A DNA stretch of 64,000 nt from the NCBI GenBank assembly GCA_001972305.1, contig BDDD01000038.1, positions 1,146,756-1,210,755 on the forward strand. Direction: 5' to 3'. The DNA is from Cephalotus follicularis. Taxonomy: Eukaryota; Streptophyta; Magnoliopsida; Oxalidales; Cephalotaceae. The position numbers and the translations under genes were made by a program. Positions 44,787-55,909 of this stretch are shown here, one piece after another (the first letter of the stretch is position 1; the number at the start of each line of letters is the position of its first letter). The notes below the pieces were generated by a model that did not search any database, was not told the origin of the DNA, and saw only the letters and a list, made by a program, of their open reading frames with translations.

Positions 44787-47217
44787 GTGGTGGCACAAGA
44801 GCCAGCTCCCGTCACGGGAGAGCAGCTCAGTCAATTCCTCCAGGGATTGGAGCGTGTCACTGATCGGTTGGTCACAACTCTAGCCAACCAACAACAGCAA
44901 GCAGGGCCCGCTCAGCAAGTGGCCCGAGGAGTTTCTGGCCCTCACAGGACAGAGGTGGAGACAAGACACCCCCGAGGTGCCAGGCGAAACCCGCCGAGTG
45001 GAGAAGAACTTCCCCTTGGGCGGTGAGGGGACAACAATCCCCTGGGAAGGAGGCCTGAGATCAATGCATCTCAGAGAGCTGAGTCCTCGACTGCAAGAGA
45101 TCATCCTAATGATCCCAGGAGAGCACACCCTCAACGCCAGGCTATGGATGTCGATCCTCGGCAGGAAGTCAGAGGAGTAGAGGGGGCGCAAGTGCGCTCC
45201 AACGCTTCACGCAGAGCTGGCACTGCCCGAGGGAGCAGGGTCAATCCCCCAGCCTCATTGGCTGGAGGGTCACATGTTTCCAGCAGAGTAAGGAACATTG
45301 AAGAGGTAGAGCAGGCAGTGAACAGAAGGCTTGCAGACCTAGAAAGGAGGTTCCGAGGAGCGGAACGGCAAGGGGGGCACCTATCCGAGGTGCAAAACAT
45401 CAATGCACACCCCTTTACGGCCAAGATCATAGCCGAGCCAGTCCCCAGTGGGTTCCAAAACCCAAATCTTGATAAGTACGATGGGTCCACCGACCCCATC
45501 CAACATGTGCGCTCATACATCCAGGCTATGTGGATGTATCAAGCCTCGAACGCCATGCTCTGCCGAGGATTCCCAATGACTTTGATTGGAGCTGCCCAGG
45601 CCTGGTACTTTACCTTGGCAAGGAATTCAGTGAAAAGCTTCGATCAGTTTAAGGAACTGTTCGTCACTAAGTTTCTCAACAGCACTACGGAGAAACTCTA
45701 CCCACCTCATCAACGTAGTGCAGGGTAAGGATGAGACTTTGAGAGATTACCTCACCAGGTTCAACAAAGAATCTCTCACAGTGAAGGACCTGGAGCCATC
45801 ATTTGCTCTGGCAGCCTTGAACAATGGGCTGAGGAGAAACTCGAAATTCACTTTCTCCCTACTGAAGAAGCCGACAAAGGACATGGCAGAGTTATTGAAA
45901 AGGGAAGAGAGATATGTGAACGCCGAGGAAAAGATGTTGGCCAGGAAAAAAAAGGCACCTTGGAATGGCCAACAGGAGGAGAGAAGGGAGCATTCACGAA
46001 ACGCTCCCGAGAGAAGAGAGAAGAGGAAGGAGAGGTCAGACCTGTCCAAGGGAGACATCAGACATAAGCTTTCCAGACGAGAGGGCACATCCAGGGGTTG
46101 AGCACCAATACCATCTTACAACACTTTTGCCCCCCTCCTGGACACACGTACTAAAATTCTTGCTGTGGAGCAGGATAAAGTCCCTTTCCAATGGCCTGAG
46201 AAGATGAGGGCCCCGGCAGAGAACAGAAGTGTGGAGAAGTACTGTCATTACCATCGTGACCACGGCCACGATACAGAGGAGTGCAGGCAATTAAAGAATC
46301 AGATTGAGGACCTGATTAGAAAGGGACACCTGCGCAAGTATGTTGACAGAAATGCTCCTCAAGGAAGAAGAGAGCAGAGAAGAGAAGAAAATCCTCGACA
46401 GCAAGAGGAGCAACAAAAACAACAACCCAGAGGTGTTATCCACACCATCTCTGGGGGGGTCGCGTCTGGGGGCGACGATTCGAATGCAAGAAAGGCCTAT
46501 GGGAGACAGTCCCTTGCTGTGCAACAAGTCCCTCACAGCAAAAGGCTCAGAACTGGAGGAGATGATGAGGTGATATCCTTCTCGGAGGTGGACTACGAGG
46601 GAGTACGTCTTCCTCACGATGATCCAGTGGTGGTTACCCTTCTGGTAGAACTCTTTGCCATGAAGAGGATCCTCCTCGATAGTGGCAGCTCGGCCGATAT
46701 CCTGCACAAACATGCATTTGATCAGCTGAGGATATCGGTCGACCAATTAAAACCTGTCAAAACCCCACTAGTTGGCTTCACAGGTGAGACGATCCATCCT
46801 CTGGGATCTATCAACCTGTCCGTGGTCATAGGCACGACCCCACGTCAGACTCAAGTCGAGATGACATTCCTGGTGGTGGACACCCCTAGCCCATACAATG
46901 CTATAATAGGGCGACCAGGTTTGAACTTATTGGAGGCCATAGTGTCTACGAGACACTTGTTAATGAAGTTTCCCACAAGGTTTGGCGTGGGGGAGGTCCG
47001 AGGAGATCAAGTGGTGGCGAGGCGCTATTATAAAACTGCCATCTCGGACAAGGGGAAGGCCAAGGTTCTCCCCATAGAGAATGTGGAGCTCAGAGGTGAT
47101 GTAGAACCGGAGCGTCCGCAGCCTGTAGAGGATGTCCTTCAAGTGCCCGTGGAGGAGGGCAACGAAGAGAGAGTACTCCAAGTTGGCTCACAACTAGGAG
47201 AGGTGGAGAAGGAGGAG
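44787..47217 (+). pseudogene. Tat-1 gag-protease
   Basis: The frame starts MVAQEPAPVTGEQLSQFLQG at 44787. It has a stop at 45024-45026, continues in frame through a gag domain (FQNPNLDKYDGSTDPIQHV, QAWYFTLARNSVKSFDQFK), and shifts frame by one near 45700 (INVVQGKDETLRDYLTRFN continues in the new frame). It passes a stop at 46099-46101 and goes on to a CHYHRDHGHDTEEC knuckle and an aspartic protease (ILLDSGSSADIL, then YNAIIGRPGLN). At 47217 the frame runs into a foreign LTR. Three lesions separate it from an open gag-pro frame. The Tat family normally continues here into RT, which is absent. Confidence 0.88.
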
Positions 47218-48283
47218 TGTAACACCCGAGTTTTTTGCAAAATGTAAGATTACGATTTTAAGGTAATCTTATTTTAGAATTATTGAGAATAGTGAAATTC
47301 TTGAAATTGATGATGTTTTTAATCGGGGAGTGCACAATGCCCCGGTGAAGCGGTGTAAATGGGTTCATTAAAGGTTTTTAAACCACAAGTTTTATGAAAG
47401 GTTCTGGTTATGACCAGACAATGGTTTTCAATGAAGTTAAGTTTTCAAGCATGGCTATGATATATGCCAAAAGAATGTACGATTTGGAAAATGTTTTTAA
47501 TCGTTTTCAAGTCTGGTGGTATTATACCCCAGAAAATGTATGATTTCGGAAATATTCTGATTTTATGAATATTATCAGAAAACAATGGATTTCAATAGTG
47601 AAATGTTCTGGTTTTATAAAACTAGAAAATGATTTCCAAAGATATTTTGAAAAGTATGATGTTGAATTGTTTTGATAAAGATTATCAAAAATAACGGATT
47701 TCGATAACGTTTTATGACTATGATACTTACTGGGCTCTTAAAAGCTCACTCCTTGCAATGTTTTGTTTTCAGATAAACTGTTTTCAGGGAACGATCGAAT
47801 GAAGAATGCGAGCTTTAGAGGAAGCTCATAAGAAGAAATGTCGGAAAGAAGTATGTTATGCTATGATGTTTGTTTAAGCGTTTCATAATGTAAGTTAAGG
47901 CTGTCTGCTGTGAAAGGATTTATTATAAACGATGTTTAAATGTAAATGTATATGATTATTTTATGATGTGATAAGATTACGATTTTCCGCTGTGTAAGGT
48001 TATATGATTAGTGATGTACCAATGTAAAGGTATTAGAAATGATCATGATAATGAGAATATGACATTTTGAAATTGATGTTTCAAAGATATAAGCATATGC
48101 GATCCTGTGAAGTTATTGAATATGAGTAAAAATGTTAGATTTTAAATCTAAGTTAAGATTAAAAGATATGAAATGGATCGTTGAATAATTAATGATTTGA
48201 CGGTCAAAGGTTACACCCACGTAACGCACCGATCTTCGGAGCTCGCTTTGAGCTTAAAGCGGACTCGGGTCGGGGGCGCTCCA
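47218..48283 (+). repeat. Gypsy-7 LTR, about 1.07 kb
   Basis: It is similar to the minus-strand solo LTR at 9081-11209 at both ends and at GGGGAGTGCACAATGCCCCG, but lacks about 1.1 kb that in the solo LTR includes the palindrome array. In the solo LTR the missing part lies between two GGGGAGT...CCCCGGTGA-like blocks, which would suit a recombination deletion. Confidence 0.75.
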
Positions 48284-49050
48284 GGAATGGTATCAAAGAG
48301 TTTTTGGTGTCTTGTAACGATTACAGTTATGGTATTAGAGAGATTTTATCAGAGAGTTTGATATTATTATGGAATATGAAGAGTTTGATATTGTTATATC
48401 AGAGATATTTTGGTGACTAGCAATTGTGATTGATGTTAATACCAGGAATGGTATCAAAGAAATTTTGGCGACCAGTATTGTGATTGATGTCGATACCAGT
48501 AATGGTATGAGAGAGTTGATTTTGTTATAATTGAGGATATGATATGTGTGGAAATATTTTCAGATCTGATTTCTTTAGATGTCATTAAAGATTGAATTAG
48601 ATCATTTGGAGATTAGTACATGATTTAATGGTTAGGAATGAGGAACTTCACAAAGAGAAAGAAATTTTAAGAAGGTTCATAGCGAAGAATAGAGATGAAT
48701 TGTATATTCGCTTGTGGAAGAAGCGTATAGATAGAAGTTAGTAAGGAAGAATGAATGCCTTTGAAAAGTTAAGTCAGGTCTGAAAATTCTTTTGAGATAT
48801 TTACGGGGAATGAAGGAAATAGTTATTCGAGAAATTAGAGAAAATTTGTTAATGATGATATGGCGTATCTAAGAAGAGATAACCAATGATGAATAGTCTA
48901 GCGATGATGACTAGAATGATTATGAAGGAGCTTTATGTAAGAATGGAATAGTGAATGTAAGACATGTGCAAAGAGGTGTAGATGTTAGTTCTTTGTAAGG
49001 TCTTGAGTAGAATTATCTAAGGCTAAGGTTAACTCATAAGTAGTAACAAG

Positions 49051-49670
49051 ATGGCTGACGCGAGGAAAGATCGTAGTCAAGAAGGAACGGGAATGTACAA
49101 GAGGACGGAGAAGATGATTCTCTAAACGCAGTATTGAATCGATTGGTTCGAGTCATTACTGATAACAACAGTAATGACCATAACGCTTTGCCAGCAAGGC
49201 CAACTCTAGAGTAGTTCGCGAGATAGATTCGAAGACCTTTTCGGGAACGGTAGGTCCTATGGAAGGGAAAGCATGGGTTCAAGGAAACAAAAAGATCTTT
49301 AGAACCTTGAACTGCACAGATCGTCAGAAAGAAGAGTTTTTGATCTATACGTTGGAAGGAGAAACAGATCAATGGTAGAACATAATGGAGAGGACGAAGA
49401 CACGTTAGAAGTTAGAAGTGATGACGTGGGAAAGGTTTAAGGAAATATTTATGGACAAATATTTTCCTCAGATGATGAAGGACCAAATGGAAGAAGATTT
49501 CCCTTCGATTGGGACAAGGTAAGTCTGAATCGGTAGCTCGCTATGATACGAATTTTACGAGGTTGTCTCAATAAGCTACCACATGATGTCAACGGGACAA
49601 AGAAGAGCAAATAGATTTTGCAAAGGTTTAAAACCCAACGTTCAAGGATTGTTGAGTAATTGTATTGTTG
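49051..49670 (+). pseudogene. Gypsy-7 gag remnant
   Basis: The start MADARKDRSQEGTGM at 49051 is typical of gypsy gag. Across several frames I can read gag-like pieces: EEFLIYTLEGETDQW (about 49330), WERFKEIFMDKYFP (about 49430) and KSESVARYDTNFTRLSQ (about 49520). Stops and shifts break it at least five times. Nothing recognisable follows between about 49680 and 49807. Confidence 0.75.
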
Positions 49671-49807
49671 CAGATTAAAAGTGCCATTAATTGGTTGGAT
49701 TGGCGGTGATTGTGTTTAAGTGAATAACTGAGGTATGATTGAACGAAGTGACAGTGAGGGCTATAAACTAAATAGCGGCTAAGTGACCGACCGAGTAAGC
49801 CGCCATA

Positions 49808-50272
49808 AATAACGAGGCTGAATTGGTAGCTCTGATAGCTGGACTGACAATTGCAAAGCACTTAGAGGTGCAGAGGATTGAAGCCTCAAGTGATTCTCAG
49901 CTGGTGGTTGGTTTGGCGAATGGGGAGTATGAGGCCAGAGAGGACCTCATGGTGAAGTACTTAACCCATTTTCAAGGCATGAAATCAGCCTTCGAACTGT
50001 TAAGAATTGTGAAAGTGCCAAGAGCAGAGAATGTCAGAGCAGACCAACTATCAAAGCTAGAAACAGCAGAGGAGTTGGAGAAAAACCAAACAGTGCTAGT
50101 TGACTACCTGGAGCGTCCGACAATCTCCCAAGCAAAGGTAATGGACATTGATGATCTACAGGAGCCAAATTGGATGACTCCCTTTATCAGTTGGCTAAGG
50201 GACTGGATCCTTCCTGAGGACCCCGTGGAGGCGAGGAAGCTAGTCTACAGAGCGAACAGGTTCCAATTCTGA
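49808..50272 (+). pseudogene. Tat-1 RNase H, C-terminal part
   Basis: The frame resumes at NNEAELVALIAGLTIA, the conserved core of the Tat RNase H, with ASSDSQLVVGLANGEYEA and the late acidic motif NVRADQLSKL. The N-terminal part with the first catalytic Asp is missing at the junction. A TGA at 50270-50272 interrupts the frame just before the integrase linker (DGILYKRSFSFPWLRCL), which continues in the same frame. Confidence 0.88.
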
Positions 50273-51406
50273 GATGGGATCCTCTACAAAAGGTCATTCT
50301 CATTTCCTTGGCTGAGATGCTTAAATCCCTCAGAGGCTGACTACGCACTAAGGGAGGTCCATGAAGGAATCTGTGGCAACCATACTGGGGGCAGAACTTT
50401 GTCCCACAAGCTTCTAAGGCAAGGTTACCACTTGCCGACTATGCACCAAGATGAAATAAACTTGGTGAGGAAGTGTGACAAGTGTCAGAGGAACGCCAAC
50501 ATAAGTAGAAAGCCTTCTCAACCTCTGACATCACTTACGGCCCCGTGGCCCTTCGCACAATGGGGAATGGACTTCGTCGGACCATTACCTATGGCAACAG
50601 GCCAGAGGAGGTTCCTCATTGTAGCGGTCGACTATTTCACTAAGTGGGTGGAAGCAGAGCCCTTGGCCACAATTACAGAGAAGAACACAGAGAGCTTTGT
50701 GTGGAAGTCAATAATTTGCAGGTTTGGAGTTCCGAGGACCATTATCACAGATAATGGTAAGCAGTTTGATTGCCAAGCCTTCCGAGACTTTTGCAGAGAA
50801 TGGAGGATAGAGCATAGGCTCGCTTCAGTAGCCTACCCTCAAAGTAATGGTCAAGCCGAGGTGATCAACAGAGAGATCATCTCGGGCTTGAAAAAGCGGC
50901 TAGAAGACAGCAAAGGAAGGTGGACTGAGGAACTACCAAGTGTATTATGGGCATACAGAACTACTCCTCGGACTACAACAGGAGAATCCCCATAGAGTTT
51001 ATGCTTCGGAGCCGAGGCTATGATACCAGTGGAGGTTGGAATGCAATCACCAAGAGTTGTGCACTTTACCGAAGACAACAACAAAGAAGGGCTTAGATGC
51101 CTCCTCGAACTAGTGGGAGAGCTCAGAGATAAAGCTGCAATCAGAGTTGCAGCCTACCAACAAAGGGTTAGTCGCTACTACAACAAAAAAGTAAGCCCAA
51201 GACCACTAAGGCAAGGAGACTTAGTTCTACGGAACTCAGCCGTTGCAGATCCTACTGGTACCAGAGGAAAGTTAGCCCCTGCCTGGGAAGGGCCATACAA
51301 GATCAAAAGGGTCCTCCGCCCAGGAACATTCAAACTTGAAACTTTGGGGGGTAGGGAGATTGCCAGAGCTTGGAATACCGAGCATCTGAGGAAGTACTAT
51401 CAATGA
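50273..51406 (+). pseudogene. Tat-1 integrase
   Basis: All parts are in one frame with the RNase H: the HHCC finger (REVHEGICGNHTGG...CDKCQRN), a catalytic core with three acidic residues in context (GMDFVGPLP, ITDNGKQF, NGQAEVINREI), and a C-terminal domain (PRPLRQGDLVLRN, AWEGPYKIKRVLRPGTFKLE). It ends NTEHLRKYYQ at 51406. The only lesion besides the upstream TGA is a TAG at 50993-50995 in SPFSLCFGAE-type sequence, a single-base change from Phe. Confidence 0.92.
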
Positions 51407-52831
51407 ATGTAAGACATTTTCAATGAAAAGTTCGAAATTTTTCAAGATTTGCGTTCAACATTATAATTCCAAGTTTGCAAGGGACCGGAGGTCCAATGTT
51501 CATGTCCTCAAACCTCTGAACAACCACCGACCAGCTCCCTCAATCCTAAGATATGCATCTCAGACCATGCCCCCAAGGGGGCATTTCAGGATCCAAACTT
51601 TCCTAAGCCTTATGGAAGCTAATTCTCAAACGGAAAACCAACCCAAGCCGAGGTCTCAGACAGACCAGTGAAACAGGCGTTCAAGAGCATCCAAGGATGC
51701 ATACACCAAAGCCTCCTTCCGAGGAGCGTACAAAAGACTCCTTCCGAGGAGCACACCTAAAGACTTCCAAGGAAGCACTAAGACTCTCAAGGGAGCAAAC
51801 ACTGGTTGGCAACACCATGGGAACTTGTCCAACCATGCCTAAAATCGTGACTTGAAAGGCGAATCCATGGGAACTCGCAACGATCAAACTCATCGGACTG
51901 AGCACTTTAATACAAGTGTCTCCAAGTGGACTGAAAGCTCAGCCGACCTGTCCTAAAAACTCTTAGGTCAGACGATATTCTCCTCGGCAAACCCACGAGA
52001 ACTTGTTCGAGCAGACCAGGAACTCAAATTACGAGTATAAAGATTTAGTGAAGACTCAGTTACTGTCAAACTAAAGCACTCTCAAGAGTGAAGGGTCCTA
52101 TGAGGACTGTCAAAGTTTAGTGACCTCGCCCACCAAAGGTTAGTGATCTGAGCTAAGTTAAAAATTCCTAAAGGAATTATCACTGTATATATTCTCAAAG
52201 TCCAAGTATACAAGAGGCCAATTGAAGACCACGTCCGAGAAGGTAAACCCTCTTTCATTTATATTTTGCTAAGTCACTTAAGTTTTTTGGGAGTCAAATG
52301 CTCAAATGCTCATTTATATTAGTGACCTCGCCCACCAAAGGTTAGTGATCTGAGCTAAGTTAAAAATTCCTAAAGGAATTATCACTGTATATATTCTCAA
52401 AGTCCAAGTATACAAGAGGCCAATTGAAGACCACGTCCGAGAAGGTAAACCCTCTTTCATTTATATTTTGCTAAGTCACTTAAGTTTTTTGGGAGTCAAA
52501 TGCTCATTTGCTCGAAAAGACCGAGGTCACTTTGAAGACAAAATTTCTAAGGGAATTATTATTAAGTACAAGTATGCAGAGGTTAATCACAACAAGAAAA
52601 GTTTAAGTCAAGACCATAGAAAGGAAGTTCTTTTATTAATGCCTAGAAGAGATTACGAGAGTTTCGATATTAATGTTTTTTATGTTACTTGAAGTTCTTT
52701 TGGAGGAATGTCTGGTTCTACGAGAAGTCAGAGTTCCCAAGTGGTAAAATTCCCAAGGGGATTATCAGCATACATACTAAATGTAAACACAAGTCCACAA
52801 TGCAAAAAAGTAAAGAAAACAGAAGTGCAAA
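51407..52831 (+). other. Tat-1 spacer between integrase and antisense ORF
   Basis: No coding sequence is recognised. It has repeated GA(C/T)T(C/T)CCGAGGAG-like units (about 51715-51770), a 202-bp tandem duplication (52118-52520) and further diverged copies of AATTCC(C/T)AA(A/G)G(G/A)(A/G)ATTAT units to about 52770. A long non-coding spacer here is usual for Tat elements. Confidence 0.75.
52118..52520 (+). repeat. 202-bp tandem duplication
   Basis: TAGTGACCTCGCCCACCAAA begins at 52118 and again at 52320. The copies are almost identical throughout and end at GGGAGTCAAATGCTCA-type sequence, so the duplication is recent. Confidence 0.92.
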
Positions 52832-54431
52832 CTATACAATCAGAGGATCTTCCTTTACCTCGAACTGGCTTCTAAGGCAATTATGTACAAGGCCCTTGCT
52901 GGACCAGTCCTCCTTTTCCTTCAGCTCGTCCAGGAAGACACAAAGTGAGCTGAGGGCAAAAGGCACCCCTTGAGTATTCAAGCTAGAGGAGCCCTTCCCA
53001 ACTCCCTCTAGCTCTTTGATCATCCTCTCCACATCCCGAGAGGGAGGCAGGATGATGGGGACGTCTGCAGTTCATCCAAGGATGGAGTCCAGCTCGGACT
53101 CAGTGATGAGTCTCCCCCTTTTACTTGGAGGATTGTCAGAGGAACGTTCACCGGCAGGGCGTTTGGCCCCTTTACCCTTGGCAGTAACTCCTGCCTTCTT
53201 CAGCTGTTTGGCCCCAACCAAGGCATCCTTGGCCCTTTGCTTGGCCCCCTCTGCAGCCTTTTTCTTAGCTGCCTCATAGGAAATCTTTCATCTGGCCGCT
53301 TCCACAGCAGCCTTTCGTCTGGCATCTACCTCGGCAGCCTTTTGTTTCTCTGCTGCAGCGTCAGAGGAGGACTTTGAGCCCTTGCAAGCGTTGAACAGAG
53401 AATCGAATCCTCTCTGAGAAGACATTGCTGCACAGACAGAGGTCAAGAATGTTAATGATTCACAATCAAACAAGTTAGAAGAAATATAAAGACAAAAAAG
53501 ACGGAGGAGATGAAAGTTGTATACAGTTTTCCCCCATCTCTTGGGGCATGGATTGGGCAGGGGGCCCTTCGTCCCCTGAGGCTTCCTAGACCTCGGCCGA
53601 GTGTGACCCTCGACTGGGAGCAACACTTAGCCCAGCCCGGAGCAGACGCTCCTCGACGATCACAGAGTTCACCTCCTCGAGCTCCAAGTGGATGAGCTTA
53701 TGGAGGTCCAGGTCCTTGGCCGCGGTCAAAGTGGGCCTCCTATTAAGACGTGTGGTGTCCAAGGAGTCACACCACACGGGGGAGACGACCCCCTCGAAGT
53801 TTTTGATGAGGAAATATTTCTTCCTCCAGTGTTTAATGGACTGGGTTGGTTTGGTGAGAATTTTTGTGATGCCAGGACGTGACTTAAAAAAGTAGCCACG
53901 CTTCCCTGGCGAGGACGAGATGACATGGAATTGTTTAAACAACCCCACTGTGGCGGTCACCTCGGACTCGTGACACCTGACAAGAAATCCTATCATGAAA
54001 CTCCATGATTGGGGTTGAAGAAGAGAAGGGTGGACTTTGAATGTCTCCAAAATCGACAAGGCAAAGGTAGGAACAGGGATCCTCAGACCATGAGTAAGAG
54101 CTCCTTCAAAGACAACGAAAAGGCCCTTTTTACTCTTAGTGACAGTCCGAGGATCCTTGGGGAGATGGAATCTTAGCCCAGAGGGGAAGTTGAACTTGGT
54201 AGTTAGTTCAACCACGTCCTCCTGTGAGAGAGCACTGACACCAAAGCCATCAGGGGAAGAGGAATCAGCCTCAGTATCGGGAACGACAGGTTTGCCCACA
54301 GCAGCCCCCAAGCTACCCTCAGATGGAAGGGGACTCTCAGCTGGAGGACTCACAGCAGGAGGGATCACCATAGCCAAGGGCTCAACCTCCAAGGGAGGAG
54401 AAACCCTAACGGTGCATTTGGTTCTGGCCAT
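52832..54431 (-). pseudogene. Tat-1 antisense ORF (aORF)
   Basis: Tat-lineage elements often carry an extra ORF in antisense orientation between integrase and the 3' LTR; its function is not settled. Here a 281-codon frame runs from MARTKCTVRVSPP at 54431 to 53586, with conserved-looking segments (FNFPSGLRFHLPKDPRTV, FALSILETFKVHPSLLQPQSW, HWRKKYFLIKNFEG). A second part in another frame starts near 53425 (MSSQRGFDSLFNACKGSKSS), is Ala/Lys-rich and charged (AAEKQKAAEVDARRKA), has stops near 53287 and 53068, and ends at 52832. The gap 53426-53588 could be an intron: an acceptor-like TGTGCAG lies just before 53427 and a GAG/GT donor near 53588. This is inference. The first part has no stop. Confidence 0.82.
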
Positions 54432-54939
54432 TTAGGTCAAGGTAAACGAAGGAGATGAAGAAAGAGTAAGGATGAAACACAAGAATCAGTTTTAGCGTAA
54501 AAGAATGGCTAAAAGATTTAGGGTTCCTTTTATAGGCCCTAGCTCTAATCCTGGCCCTCCACCTAGCAAAAGATCTAATGGCTGAGAATCCAACCGACAG
54601 TCCAAGCGCGGGAAACGAAGCGGCAGAGGCGGGAAACGCTCTGCTCGTGCCATGTGTTAAGTGTGTTTAATACGCTACTTAAAGAGCAATGATATGGGTT
54701 CATAACACGAGGACCAACGGTTGGGACATGAGGAGACAAGGGGGTAGATTTGATCCTCTACCAGGACACATTCAACCTTCCAACACTCTTCAAAAAATAA
54801 TATAAGTCTTTGTTGTCGGCTGGTTCATGAGAAGTGGATTAATAGCAAGCTTTGCAAAGGTGTATTGCCTGGGCCACGGCTCTCAACTCTGCTCCTTCTC
54901 CTCTGACCACGGTCAGAGAACAAGGACCAGGGGGGCATA
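54432..54939 (+). other. Tat-1 3' non-coding region and polypurine tract
   Basis: It holds the presumed promoter side of the antisense ORF (on the minus strand) and, at 54921-54939, the plus-strand PPT AAGGACCAGGGGGGCATA before the 3' LTR. A short ORF here has no recognisable domain. Confidence 0.7.
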
Positions 54940-55898
54940 TGATGTGGGAAAAATTAAGTTAAATCAAAAGCAACACGTGTCCTCATGCAAGTGCTGCCAG
55001 GTGTCCAAAGTGAGAAGGATTGATGAATTAAAGGCAGAGGAAGCCCGTTGACCAACAAAACAGTGATAAAAGGAGGATTTTTCCCCGGCATAAGTGCCGA
55101 GGACACACCCAGCGATTCCAGTACAAACATTATTCTCCTCGGATCCAGGTCCGAGGACACCATTTGAAGCAACCTTGCCGAGGACACCCTCGGCCACACA
55201 ACAGGCTATCCATTTCAAGTGCAAACTTATAGGAGCAGAAGACTACAACCAAGGTGCAAGGGCAGAGGACTCCCTCAGCCCAGAGAATCTACCAGACATA
55301 CAACAGGGGACATTTACTATGAAGAAACTATCGAGCTCCTCCTCGGACTAATGAAGACCATGACCTCAGCAGCATAGATATAGTTCCCTCTACAATCTTG
55401 TAAACGGAGGACCTCAACCTTATCTATGGGATAAGGGGATTAACTTCAACAGATTTCACGGGATCTACACTTATCCAAACAAGAAGATAAGATAGGGATA
55501 ACCATCAACAAGGAAAGGAGATAATTAAGGAGACGATATAATTCAGGTGCAGATAAGGGAAATCCCGAGATCCTCGGAATTTCCTTAGGGGATAGCAATT
55601 ACATTTGACTTTCACGCTCTAACAGTTACCCAACACTACTATAAATACAAGTTCAACATACTGAACAAAGGTCAGCAATTTTCACATTCTAAAGAACCTA
55701 ATTTCATCTGCACTTGTCTAACTTGAGCGTCGGAGTGTCCCCGGGAGAACAACCTCCTGGACCTTCCACCATTGTTGTTACCCTGTGCAGGTGTCCGAGA
55801 TCAGAAGCTTCCTCAAGGCATTAGTGACAAGCGTTTCTCTCTACAAATAAAAGTCCTCCACGTAGGATACTGTTGAGAGAAAGATTTCTGTATCAACA
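54940..55898 (+). repeat. Tat-1 3' LTR, 959 bp
   Basis: It is colinear with the 5' LTR and lacks 14 bp present at about 44285 (AGGAAAGAAGAG-like). It is followed by the CCTAC target duplication. Confidence 0.93.
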
Positions 55899-55909
55899 CC
55901 TACAAAACA

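Larger units (their letters stand above)
47218..49807 (+). mobile_element. Gypsy-7 fragment: LTR, PBS and gag replacing the Tat-1 RT
   Basis: An LTR starts TGTAACACCCGAG at 47218 and ends GGGCGCTCCA at 48283. A PBS-like TGGTATCAAAGAG, a 5' leader with duplicated PBS-like units, and a broken gag (49051 to about 49670) follow. The LTR is a shorter relative of the solo LTR at 9081-11209. No 3' LTR or pol of this element is present, and the Tat RT plus the start of its RNase H are gone. The right junction, near 49807, is therefore not a normal element end. Confidence 0.75.
43685..55898 (+). mobile_element. Tat-1: Tat-lineage Ty3/gypsy element, 12.2 kb, target duplication CCTAC
   Basis: LTRs at 43685-44657 and 54940-55898 are flanked by CCTAC (43680-43684 and 55899-55903). 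The order is PBS, gag, protease, [RT replaced by foreign sequence], RNase H, integrase, non-coding spacer, antisense ORF, PPT and 3' LTR. The Tat assignment rests on the TGGCGCC PBS, the CHYHRDHGHDTEEC-type knuckle, the integrase motifs and the antisense ORF before the 3' LTR. The LTRs differ by roughly two to three dozen substitutions and one 14-bp indel by eye, so the insertion is moderately young. Confidence 0.93.

Noticed and set aside
53586-54431. Antisense 281-codon ORF as a captured host gene
   Set aside because: Position and orientation between integrase and 3' LTR match the known antisense ORF of Tat elements, so capture need not be invoked.
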